Shown: one piece after another, positions 55,038 through 64,000 of the stretch | Position numbering within the stretch: position 1 is the stretch's first letter | Layout: each line of letters opens with the position of its first letter | Origin: Halichondria panicea | Taxonomy: Eukaryota > Porifera > Demospongiae > Suberitida > Halichondriidae | Assembly (NCBI RefSeq): GCF_963675165.1 | Contig: NC_087380.1 | Span: 946,303-1,010,302, forward strand | Direction: 5' to 3' | Length of the DNA: 64,000 nt | Translations under genes and position numbers: made by a program | Notes under the pieces: model-generated | What the model saw: only the letters and a program-made list of their open reading frames with translations | What the model was told of the DNA's origin: nothing | The model's database searches: none

Positions 55038-55759
55038 TTATACCAATGTCTGTGGCCTCACATGATTTCTTAATACTGAACCTCTCCGGTAAGCATTGGT
55101 TAAATGTGTAGTTATCAACTGTGGTTCCCTGGACGCCCCCTCCAATGGAGCAGTGGACACATCCTCTGGAACCACTTACCTCCAAAGAGCTACCTACACC
55201 TGTAACCCTGGATACACTCTGACTGGTGGAGATATGACCAGAACTTGTCAAGTTAATGGAATGTGGAGCTCTAGTGCCTGTGAATGTGAGTGTGACCTAC
55301 ACAGCTTCAATACTACTCATTGCTCCCCTGCAGTCATTGTCCTGTCCATTGGAGGCACTGTCTTCACTAACAACACAGCTCTGTCCTTCTCCCTCATTGG
55401 AGAGAGCTCTTCTGCCCTCACCTGTCACACTGAGCTATCCACCTGCTGCAGGGAACAAGACAACCTCAATGGAGGGGCTCTAGGAGGGTGGAGAGGACCA
55501 GATGGGAACAGTATTCCTGAAGCAAGTGATACCTGTCCTTCAGAGGGATTCTACATAATCAGAGGCATTAGTACTATTAGCCTGAATCGCTGTAGCAATG
55601 AATCGTTGGTAGGAGGCGTCTACTGCTGCACTATTCCCAAAGCTAGTGGCATTATCCAAACGTTCTGTGTGAACGTGCTGTGTAAGTTGATGATATATAG
55701 GCTGCTGTGTATATACTCTATGTAAGTGTTATGTAGTGTTCTATATTGCTTTCAGTTTC

Positions 55760-55865
55760 TACAACTGAGCCAGCAATAGAACCAGCAACTGAGCCATCCA
55801 CTGAGCCAGCAACTGATAAGCCATCCACTGAGCCATCCACTGAGCCATCCACTGAGCCAGCAAGT
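55760..55865 (+). repeat. 12-bp stalk minisatellite, REC12
   Basis: ACTGAGCCATCC/ACTGAGCCAGCA units in exon 8. Order and number differ from REC4 although the surrounding DNA is nearly identical, so the repeat is changing faster than its flanks. Confidence 0.75.
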
Positions 55866-56348
55866 ACAGACATTGATGGACCTACAGTTGCACTGGGAGT
55901 GTTGCTAACAGGCTCTGTTGTTGGGAATATTGTGTTCATAACTTTACTCACTATAAAGACAAAGAAACATACACAAGCAAGGTGAATTATGTACATGTGT
56001 GATATTAAACAGTAAAGTTTACATTGAAAATATACTTCCACAGAAGTCGACTCAGTCACACTTATTCAAACAAACAAGAGCCAGTTTATGAAGTCCCCAG
56101 CAAGGTGGAAGATGTGAACAAGCTGGGTGTGGGTGGCCCCCCCACAGCTATTGAGCTGAGGGAGTGTCCAGCGTACGGCACCCACTGAGTCAGGGGGTGG
56201 GCAGAGGAAAGAGGAAGATCGTATCTATGACAATTAACACAACTATTATTATGTGCCCTACATGTGCATGTATGTAGGCCTTTGTTCCCAACCCCCCCCG
56301 ATATAATTAATTAAATTCATAGCTACCAATGTTGCGCATGCACAATTA

Positions 56349-56390
56349 TTGAGTGGGCGTAGTTCCTATGTAAGAGTGTGGGGGCGTGTG
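56349..56390 (+). promoter_or_regulatory. Shared upstream box, REC13
   Basis: TTGAGTGGGCGTAGTTCCTA then GAGTGTGGGGGCGTGTG. It lies about 530 bases before the leader exon because inverted-repeat DNA has entered between them. Confidence 0.5.
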
Positions 56391-56411
56391 TCGTTGCATT
56401 TGACTAAGTGG

Positions 56412-56578
56412 TTACCAGAGGAGGTACGAAAACATCACGTGCGTGGACAATGGAATGTCAATTAACATGCAGCATAAGATGCTGATGATGGAGGGGGCGT
56501 ATATTGAGACCACCCACACTATTTTGCTGCTGTTGATTGAAATTCCATTGTCCACACACGTGATGTTGATGACGTATC
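56412..56578. mobile_element. Imperfect inverted-repeat element
   Basis: Arms around ACATCACGTGCGTGGACAAT (left) and ATTGTCCACACACGTGATGT (right) mirror each other over roughly 45 bases; the left end begins CAGAGGAGG like the hairpins at 34,144 and 61,563. No clear target duplication. Confidence 0.6.
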
Positions 56579-56579
56579 T

Positions 56580-56850
56580 GACTAGTTATTGACTCGTTCA
56601 TTAATGAGCCACGCCTTCAGCACTTCTTTGAACCTGATTGGGCTGCAAAATTTCTGCAGCAGGAACAAAACCTTACATTGCAGTGGTGCCCAGCCCCACA
56701 CAGTTGGTTGGACTGTATCGCTCGACACCGGCTTGAGTGCCATTCACTTTTTGACAACGAAATCATTTTTGGATTCCTTAAAATGTAATTTTTTTTCACT
56801 TGAGTGGCTTCTATCTAAATTCTAGCAGTTGTACTGAATATTAACTTATT
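56580..56850. repeat. Segment repeated upstream of REC15
   Basis: ATTGGGCTGCAAAATTTCTG, GGTGCCCAGCCCCACACAG and TTTTTGACAACGAAATCAT recur at 62,031-62,230. In the REC15 copy the last part is itself tandemly doubled (62,147-62,230). Confidence 0.75.
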
Positions 56851-56923
56851 GTGCCTAGATATAGATCTACCTGTACTGGACTGGACAGAGGGAATAGAGA
56901 ATAATTATAGAGAGTCTGAGAGA

Positions 56924-57195
56924 ATGGCTACTGTAACTCTATTTCTCTGCTGTCTGCTGGAAAGTGTTTCTCTTGTGTATGGGCAACCTTTGAGTGAGTA
57001 CATAACAACTGAGTTGATATGCACTGCACAGTTGCTTAGAGTTGGTGTATAGCTAATGTTTACATGGAGGGTGGTGTTCTGCACTATAATTTCCTGGTAT
57101 TGCTTCACCCAGAAAACTACTAATGTGGAGTGGCAGCTTCCTAATGGGACTGCAGTGGTAGCAAGAGTATAGGGGTTCCAGTTGGGGACGACCAT
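56924..57195 (+). pseudogene. REC13: receptor fragment (leader and part of Ig1)
   Basis: A leader exon at 56,924-56,993 (open, donor GTGAGTAC) is followed at about 57,090-57,195 by a piece of an Ig1 exon of the REC15 type (WYCFTQKTTNVEWQLPNG, with an extra base after GCAAGAGTA). It then breaks off into the ACCATTGACTGTGGGATTC segment otherwise found upstream of REC4 and REC12. No CCP or membrane exon follows. Confidence 0.75.
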
Positions 57196-57426
57196 TGACT
57201 GTGGGATTCTTGATGTTTTCATATTGCTTGTCAAATTAACGGCAAGATAATTTTGTTGTGGACATCTTAATGATATGTACACTATCCTCAGTGTCACACA
57301 CACACACACCCACACCCACACCTACACGGTATGTTATACATACACTATGTTCATACAACCACTTCTTAGAATATCAATGACAAACAAAATTCCGTACAGC
57401 ATTGAGTTTGATCATGAGTAAGTTGC

Positions 57427-57646
57427 TACCGTATTACTAGAATATTTACGGATGAAAACCTTTGCGAATGAGCCAAATCAGCAGAAAATTTGACCCTTTG
57501 CGATCTAACTATTGCGTTCTGGCAAGGATCGTGTGTATATTTACTAGTAATAATTTAGGTTTTGCAGATTTTATTGTTGCGAATTGATCAACCATCGCAA
57601 AGATCGCAAATGTTTGATGCTCGCAAAACATTCTAGTAGTATGGTA
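57427..57646. mobile_element. MITE-like inverted-repeat element
   Basis: Ends TACCGTATTACTAGAAT and, inverted, ATACCATACTACTAGAATG, with GCGAATGAGCC and GATCGCAAATG inside. Fragments like its right end (GATGCTCGCAAACAATTTCT) lie after two STELLO copies at about 13,043 and 27,977. The sequence from 57,650 to 58,090 repeats the conserved segment upstream of REC4 and REC12. Confidence 0.55.
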
Positions 57647-58094
57647 TGTCTAGACATTTTCCATTGTTTTAAGCATAAATTATACCTATAACAGAGGTAT
57701 ATACATTGAGTCAGAGACAATGGCCAAAGCCGGTGACATCACTAACGGACTATGTCATTGTCAATGTGTTGGGTTCAGCCCCTCCCCACTGACGAGTTCA
57801 TCAATTATTTTGACGGATCCTCTAGTCATGTGACCTATAGAGCTGTGTTGACTAGAACAGAAACTGTATCTGCTGTGGATATTGAACAATGGGAAGGACA
57901 CTCAAAGCATCATACTGATAGAAAATACATACTGATAGAAATACCTGAGTTTGTTTGACTGCAATGTAGGCAGGTCATGAGCACATGCACTTCCTTGTCT
58001 TTGTTACCATTGGATACGGTGTGGTTTCAGTATCATGAGTAGACTATCAAGTGCTACAAGCTGTAATTATTAGCTACAGGTAGCTATAAGGAGA

Positions 58095-60956
58095 ATGTTC
58101 CCCTCAATGTTATTGCTCTGCTGTCTGCTGGGAAGTGCTTCCCTAGTGTATGGACAGCCGTTGAGTGAGTTGATATAATAAATCTAGTTTAGATTATGCA
58201 GCCTAGCTAAGTTAATACTAATTAACTTGTGCTACTGGCTGGTAAATAGTAGTAGATCTAGGTTTGGTATCAGAGCATCAATTATACATTAATGGCATAC
58301 AGTTCGACTGGCAGCATCCAATGAGCCCCCTGGCACTGACCACACTGGAGAGATCATCTCGTTCTCTGATGTTGGATCAGGAGTTGGTACTGATCCACGA
58401 GCCTGGTATTGCTACACCAACCCTACTGGTGCAGTGTGGCAGGGTCCTGGTGGGAGTACATTGCCCATAGTTCTGGGCAGGGCTGCAGTTAGGAATGAAC
58501 TGTTCATCAGTGGTATTATTAATCCTGATGCCGTTGTTCTGCATCGTGGTCCCACACACTTCAGTCCTGATGGAGAACACTGCTGTGTGAGGATTGCCAC
58601 CAATGAGAGGAGATGTGTCACCTTCAGTGAGTGCTGACTATATTGTCTATGCATGTCCAATACTAACCTCCACCCCCCACAGCTCCCTGCCCCACACTGA
58701 GTCCCCTGTCTAATGGAAGGATCTCATATGATGCAACCACCAACATGGCCACCTACACCTGTGACACTGGGTACACCACCAGTGGAGCTACTCCGATAAC
58801 TTGTATGAGTGATGATACTAGTGCTGGTACCTGGTCTCCATCACCTCCCACTTGTACAAGTAAGACCATTATATATAGAACTACCATACAACAGGGAAAT
58901 TTGGCTAGCATTTTAATTTGGCAAATTTACATTAGTTTATATACTGGTGGATGCAATAATAAATGCATAAGAAGAGAAGAGTGTCGAACTACGAGTAAAG
59001 AGTGCAAGTGAAGAGGATCAACTCGACTATTGTCTCTATTTAGATGATTTTTGTGAAGAGATCGTCTCCTATCAGTGTGCAGTGAGCAGCTCCACTAGCT
59101 CTGAACGTTGAATGCGAACAATTTAGCTAGAATTGTTCGATTACCACACCCCTAAAAACGTAACGGTTAACATTTACTAGGAGATTACTATTAAATTTAC
59201 AATACTTTATCACGTGCTAGTCATGTTACTTTGTGCACAGTGTTTGTGGTGTTTGTGTAGAAGTATCAGTAGTTCGACACTCTTCTCTTTTTATGCACTC
59301 ATGATATAATACTTGCCAAATTTTCAACTGGTACCCGGACCTTTATAGAGAACTATAGTTAGTGTGTGTTTATTTTCTCCAACATAGTCGTCACCTGCCC
59401 TGTCCTAACCTCCCCTACTAATGGAGCCTTGTTCACCCCTAACCTCAACTACCTCACCATTGCTACATACAGCTGTGATACTGGCTACGTCCTCACTGGT
59501 AGTGCTGCTAGAAGATGTCAAGCTGACGGTGTATGGTCAGGAGTGGCACCAACTTGTCCACGTGAGTTAGCAATGGTGGGTTGAAAGTAATGGTGATCAA
59601 GGATCTCCCCACAGCTGTTGACTGTGGACCTCTGGCTATTATCAATGGAGCAGTGGACACATCCTCTGGAACCACCTTCATGATGACTGCTACTTACACC
59701 TGTAACACTGGATACAATATTGTTGGTAGTGAGAGCAGAACTTGTGGACAAACTGGATTTTGGAGTTCAACTGCACCAATTTGTGAAAGTATGTTACCAA
59801 TGTCTGTGGCCTCACATGATTTCTTATTACTAACCTTTGTCAGTGAGTTAGTATGTAAATTGATCTGTTACAGTTGTCAACTGTGGTTCCCTGGACGCCC
59901 CCTCTAATGGAGCAGTGGACACATCCTCTGGAACTACCTTTAATATGACTGCTACCTACACCTGTAACCCTGGATACACTCTGACTGGTGCAGAAGGGAC
60001 CAGAACATGTCAAGCTAATGGAATATGGAGCTCTAGTCAACCTGCCTGTGAATGTGAGTGTGACCTACACAGCTTCAATACTATATACTCATTGCTCCCC
60101 TGCAGTCATTGTCCTGTCCATTGGAGGCACTGTCTACACTAACAACACAGCTCTGTCCTTCTCCCTCATTGGAGAGGGCTCCTCTGCCTTCACCTGTCAC
60201 ACTGAGCTATCCACCTGCTGCAGGGAACAAGACAACCCCAATGGAGGAGGGCTCTAGGAGAGTGGAGAGGACCAGATGGGGTCAGTATACCTTCAGAGGC
60301 TGCTTTTGGAACTATCGTTGAGGGATTCTACATCACCAGAGGCATTAGCACTATCAGCGTGAATCGCCGTTGCAGTGAAACGAATGCAGGAGGTGTCTAC
60401 TGCTGCACTATTCCCAGAGCTGGTGGTTCCACTCAAACATTGTGTGTGAACGTGCAGGGTGAGTTGATATAAAATAATTGTGCAAACATTGAACAATGTG
60501 AGAGTGTTTTTAATTCTTTTCAGTTCCTATACCAGCAACTGAGCCATCTACTGAGCCATCCACTGAGCCATCCACTGAGCCAGCCAGTAAGCCAGCCAGT
60601 ACATGTACTGATGGACCTACAGTTGCACTGGGAGTGTTGCTAACAGGCTCTGTTGTTGGGAATATTGTGTTCATAACTTTACTGATAGTTGGAAGAAAAC
60701 TTATACCAGAAAGGTGAGTATATATGAATTCATTTGACAATACCTCTACAAAATTTATCATGAGACTTACAGGAAAAAACAGCAGCCAGTTTACAAAGCA
60801 CCCGACCAGGTCACAGTGGCCTATTATGAAGATGTGAGCAAGCTGGGTGTGGGTGGCCCCCCCACAACTATTGAGCTGAGTGAGTGTCCGGCGTACGCAT
60901 CCACTGAGTCAGGGGGTGGGAAGAAGAGAGAGGAAGATTGTATCTATGACAATTAA
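58095..60956 (+). pseudogene. REC14: class A receptor, Ig2 frameshift, lost acceptor
   Basis: Exons: 58,095-58,164; 58,303-58,626; 58,683-58,859; 59,388-59,561; 59,615-59,788; 59,874-60,053; 60,106-60,458; 60,524-60,713; tail about 60,752-60,956. Leader (MFPSMLLLCCLLGSASLVYG), Ig1 and CCP1-4 are intact. Intron 6 is 52 bases (TATA added). Ig2 has two extra bases at about 60,247 (GGAGGAGGGCTCTAG), giving a stop. The acceptor of the tail exon is TACAAA instead of TACAGA, so normal splicing is lost although the tail still encodes VYKAP, YYEDVSKL, GGPPTTIEL, AYAST and IYDN. Upstream exons could give a secreted Ig1-CCP1-4 form. Confidence 0.75.
58962..59300. mobile_element. MITE, second copy, REC14 intron 3
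   Basis: Same element as at 24,143 (ATGCATAAGAAGAGAAGAGT ... CTCTTTTTATGCACTC) at the same intron position. Its left end is slightly altered. Confidence 0.8.
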
Positions 60957-61197
60957 CACAAACCCTACTCAAGCTAATACTGTACATACAGCAATTCAGC
61001 ATCATGTCATGCTTCACCTAACTAATTGTTTGTTATAGTTGCCTTTCCATGTTTAACGTGCTTGTTGATTGTATGAATGTACAGTTGTTTGTCAACATCA
61101 ATTATACACTAAAAGACAAAACGAGAAAGTGAAACTGTGTTCATTATAATTATATATACGTAGTTCTGTGTGCATGAACAAAGAGACGGCTAGTGAG

Positions 61198-61300
61198 TCA
61201 GTGTGACAGGTTGTTGGCATCAAACTTCTCCTGATCGTAAAGCTCCGCCTTTATCATCCGTCCTCCAAACCATCGACCATTGAGAGATTTAGTAGCTGCT
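61198..61300 (-). pseudogene. PUF60-type last exon, orphan copy 4
   Basis: Frame [20 protein letters not shown] to DANNLSH and stop; the upstream end is cut off at AATCTCTCAATGG and joined to other DNA, with no acceptor. Confidence 0.65.
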
Positions 61301-61304
61301 TAAA

Positions 61305-61440
61305 AAATGAAAATAACAGCCAGTTTACGAAGGTGGCCTTTTATGAAGATGTGAGCAAGCTGGTTGTGGTTGCCCCCCCCCCCCCCCACAGCTATTGAGC
61401 TGAGTGAGTGTCCAGCGGCAGAAGAGAGAGGAAGAGACTG
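61305..61440 (+). pseudogene. Detached receptor tail exon fragment
   Basis: AACAGCCAGTTTACGAAGGT, TTTTATGAAGATGTGAGCAA, a run of about 17 C, then GCTATTGAGCTGAGTGAGTG and AGAGAGAGGAAGAGACTG match receptor exon 9, with deletions. It has no membrane exon before it. The poly-C run replaces the seven C of the functional tails. Confidence 0.75.
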
Positions 61441-61517
61441 TATCTTTACAACTATATTTGATGGAACATGTTTCTTTGTTAACATAGCTGCCGCGCCAAT
61501 GTTGCGCATGCACAATA

Positions 61518-61552
61518 ATTGAGTGGGCGTAGCTCCTCGTAAGAATGGGCAC
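61518..61552 (+). promoter_or_regulatory. Shared upstream box, REC15
   Basis: ATTGAGTGGGCGTAGCTCCT; the following half is cut by the transposon that starts at 61,563, which moves the box about 780 bases from the REC15 start. Confidence 0.5.
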
Positions 61553-61562
61553 ACTACAGTAG

Positions 61563-62014
61563 CAGAGGAGGAATGCCAGTGTCAAAAGGTCACTAATTAA
61601 AACACCACGTGGCCCAATGTTTTACATGTAAAACTGAGTTTACCCTCGCGCCCCTGAGTTTATACACCACCAATAGCTTGATCCTCTTTATAATCACAAC
61701 AGAAATCGGCTGAGCTATCGCGCCCCAGAGGAATCAGCTTGAGAGAGGAGATCCAGGATTTAATTGCAACCTTTGATCTTTTATTGCATTCTTCTAAACC
61801 ACAAGATATGGAAAATAGCCTGCCATGGCTAGAGAACAAATTTTGATATACTAGCTTGCTGCACTGGATAGATCTAGGTATAATAGCTTTCCAAGCAGGC
61901 AAATAAAGAACAGAAGCGCTAAGCTGCTATATGCAGCAAAGGTCAAGAACCCAGAACAAGAATGTTTAATCCTTCATTAAACGTGACCCTATTGACCCTG
62001 GCGTTTCTCCTCTG
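61563..62014. mobile_element. MULE-like element with CAGAGGAGG ends, 452 bp
   Basis: Ends CAGAGGAGGAATGCCAGTGT and inverse (ACCCTGGCGTTTCTCCTCTG), with 9-base duplications CTACAGTAG at 61,554-61,562 and 62,015-62,023. Short frames inside match nothing known. Confidence 0.8.
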
Positions 62015-62326
62015 CTACAGTAGTGCATTACTCGTTCATTAATGAGCCACGCCTTCAGCACTTGAACTCTGCAATATGATTGGGCTGCAAAATTTCTGCA
62101 GCAGGAACAAAACCTTACATTGCAGTGGTGCCCAGCCCCACACAGGCTTGAGTGGCATTCACTTTTTTGACAACGAAATCATCGGATTCTTGAGTGGCAT
62201 TCACTTTTTTGACAACGAAATCATCGGATTCCTTAGATTCTACTTGAGTGGCTTCCATCTTCTAGCAGCTGTACTGAATACACTGGACTGGACAGAGAGA
62301 ATAGAGAATATAGAGAGTCTGAGAGA

Positions 62327-64000
62327 ATGGCTACCGTAACTCTATTTTTTTGCTGTCTGCTGGGAAGTGTTTCTCTTGTGTATGGGCAGGCTCCTTTGAG
62401 TGAGTTGATATGCAGTGCAGTGCACAGTTGCTTATAAGAGTTAGAGTATAATTTATCTCTATTGTATAGCTTTTTCAATTAATGTTTACATGCATGGAGG
62501 GTGGTTTTCTGTACTACAATAATAGACAATATCATATATATAGCTATCTATATAGCTATAGACATCAGGTGTTATATGTTGTATAACATGTACAGCCCAC
62601 CTGGCAGCAGGCAATGAGCCCCTTCCCATTGACCACACTGGAGAGATCATCTCATTCTCTGATATTGGAACAGGAACTAATGAACCATTTCCCTGGTATT
62701 GCTTCACCCAGAACACTACTAATGTGGAGTGGCAGCTTCCTAATGGGACTGCAGTGGTAGCAAGAGTAGGGGTTCCAGTTGGGGACGAACTGATCACTAG
62801 AGCTGTTAATGGAGGCCTTTTTCTGCTTCGTGGTACCACACACTTCAGTCCTGATGGAGAACACTGCTGTGTGAGGATTGGCACTACACAGAGGCTGTGT
62901 GTCACCTTCAGTGAGTGCTGACTATATAATTATTGTTTATGTCCAATACTAACTCCCACCCCCCACAGCTCCCTGCCCCACACTGAGCCCCCTCACTGAC
63001 ACTAATGGAACGATATCATACAATGCAACCAACAACATGGCCACCTACACCTGTGACACTGGGTACACCATCAGTGGAGCTACTCCGATAACTTGTATGA
63101 GTGATGGTACTAGTGCTGGTACCTGGTCTCCACCACCACCTACTTGTACAAGTAACTATATATAGTAGGTAGTTAGTGTGTGTTTATTTTTCCCAACACA
63201 GTCGTCACCTGCCCTGTCCTAACCTCCCCTACCAATGGAGTCTTGTCCACCACTAGTCGGGACTACCTCACCATTGCTGCATACAGCTGTGATACTGGCT
63301 ACATCCTCACTGGTACTGCTGCTAGAACATGTCAAGCTACTGGTGAATGGTCAAGAGTGGCACCATTTTGCTCACGTGAGTTAGACTAAAGGAATGGTGG
63401 GTTGGGAGTAATGCTGACTGAGCATCTCCCTACAGCTGTTGACTGTGGTCCCCCGACTAACCCCTCCAACGGAGCAGTGGACAAATCCACTGGAACGACC
63501 TTTATGATGACTGCTACCTACACCTGTAACACTGGATACAACATTGTTGGCAGTGAGAGCAGAACTTGTGGAGTAAATGGAACAAGTGGAGCAACTACAC
63601 TAACTGATGGAGTTTGGAGTCCAGCTGCACCAACTTGTGAAAGTATGTTATACCAATGTGTTGTGGCCTCACATGATTTCGAACAGCCTTAATACTGAAC
63701 CTCTCCAGTAAGTGTTGGTTAATGTGTTATTTTATAGTTGTCAACTGTGGTTCCCTGGACGCCCCCTCCAATGGAACAGTGGACACATCCTCTGGAACCA
63801 CTTACCTCCGAAGAGCTAACTACACCTGTAACCCTGGATACACTCTGACTGGTGGAGAAGGGACTAGAACATGTCAAGCTAATGGAATGTGGAGCTCTAG
63901 TGACCCTGCCTGTGAATGTGAGTGTGACCTACACAGCTTCAATACTACTCATTGCTCCCCTGCAGTCATTGTCCTGTCCATTGGAGGCACTGTCTACACT
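62327..64000 (+). CDS. REC15: class A Ig/CCP receptor, partial at window edge
   Basis: Exons 62,327-62,399; 62,596-62,910; 62,969-63,151; 63,202-63,375; 63,436-63,642; 63,738-63,917; 63,966 onward, all in frame to the edge within Ig2. Leader MATVTLFFCCLLGSVSLVYG. Ig1 is the most diverged in the array (FPWYCFTQNTTNVEWQLPNG, an N-glycosylation site in the C-C' region, then LRGTTHFSPDGEHCCVR). Intron 6 is the standard 48 bases and open. The tail lies outside the window. Confidence 0.8.

Larger units (their letters stand above)
50170..55690. repeat. Segmental duplication, right copy
   Basis: Counterpart of 20,300-26,120, starting in the REC11 membrane exon. It contains PUF60 exon copy 3, the orphan leader, myosin fragment copy 2 and REC12. 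By eye the copies are nearly identical over several kilobases, implying a recent duplication or gene conversion. Confidence 0.85.
53015..56188 (+). pseudogene. REC12: class A receptor, CCP1 frameshift, tail truncated
   Basis: Exons: 53,015-53,087; 53,269-53,598; 53,654-53,834; 54,093-54,266; 54,319-54,513; 55,112-55,285; 55,334-55,681; 55,756-55,981; 56,044-56,188. A CATG insertion at about 53,732 makes CCP1 181 bases and brings a stop immediately; skipping that exon restores frame. The tail differs from REC4 (TYSNK, VYEVP, VEDVNKL) and an extra G at about 56,176 ends it at AYGTH, before IYDN. A TEPS stalk repeat lies in exon 8. Exons 1-2 and 4-7 match REC4 almost exactly. Confidence 0.75.

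Noticed and set aside
61660-61902. Minus-strand 80-codon frame in the 61.6-kb element
   Set aside because: No similarity to a transposase that I can see, and the element looks non-autonomous.

Overview
The window looks like nuclear DNA of a demosponge-like animal (Amphimedon would be a reasonable guess; this is inferred from style, not searched). The genes have very short GT-AG introns (about 46-60 bases), the DNA is AT-rich with many miniature inverted-repeat elements, and the protein families are metazoan: sushi/CCP and Ig-like receptors, Munc18, PUF60, myosin II and a GT92 glycosyltransferase.

Left flank (1-13,000). A tandem repeat (1-1,050) is followed by gene-poor DNA that holds an orphan last exon of a Sec1/Munc18 gene (minus strand) and a nest of MULE-like non-autonomous DNA transposons with 9-base target duplications. 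Then come an intact single-exon GT92 glycosyltransferase (6,260-7,813), a seven-exon minus-strand gene with a ubiquitin-like domain (8,768-11,460), and a divergently placed single-exon STELLO/DUF288-type glycosyltransferase (11,589-12,928) that is split by a one-base frameshift.

Receptor array (13,000 to the right edge). Fifteen tandem, same-strand receptor genes or remnants are present, labelled REC1-REC15 here. The basic product is: signal peptide, Ig-like domain 1, four CCP/sushi domains, Ig-like domain 2, one transmembrane helix, and a tyrosine-bearing cytoplasmic tail. Each domain is one exon, and every intron up to the transmembrane exon is phase 1, so any domain exon can be skipped without losing frame. 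Two classes alternate. Class A has Ig1 and a tail usually ending in IYDN. Class B (REC3, REC8, REC11) lacks Ig1, has a different GG-rich transmembrane exon, and stops before IYDN. REC2, REC3, REC5 and REC9 read as complete; REC15 is intact as far as the window edge; REC4 and REC8 are open but altered; the others carry lesions.

The array grew by duplication of blocks of the form [STELLO piece] - A - A(short tail) - B - [PUF60 last exon, minus strand]. A further segment carrying minus-strand myosin II exons is duplicated nearly identically at 20.3-26.1 kb and 50.2-55.7 kb. A shared GC-rich box (GAGTGGGCGTAGCTCC ... GGGGGCGT) lies upstream of nearly every receptor start. A 1.76-kb foldback palindrome has replaced the 3' end of REC6 and the promoter of REC7.

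The most exciting reading, which is inference, is a fast-evolving sponge family of Ig/CCP cell-surface receptors with SH2-type tail motifs. That makes it a candidate innate-immune or self/non-self recognition locus, comparable in layout to Hydractinia Alr or Botryllus CCP-bearing loci though not recognisably the same genes.
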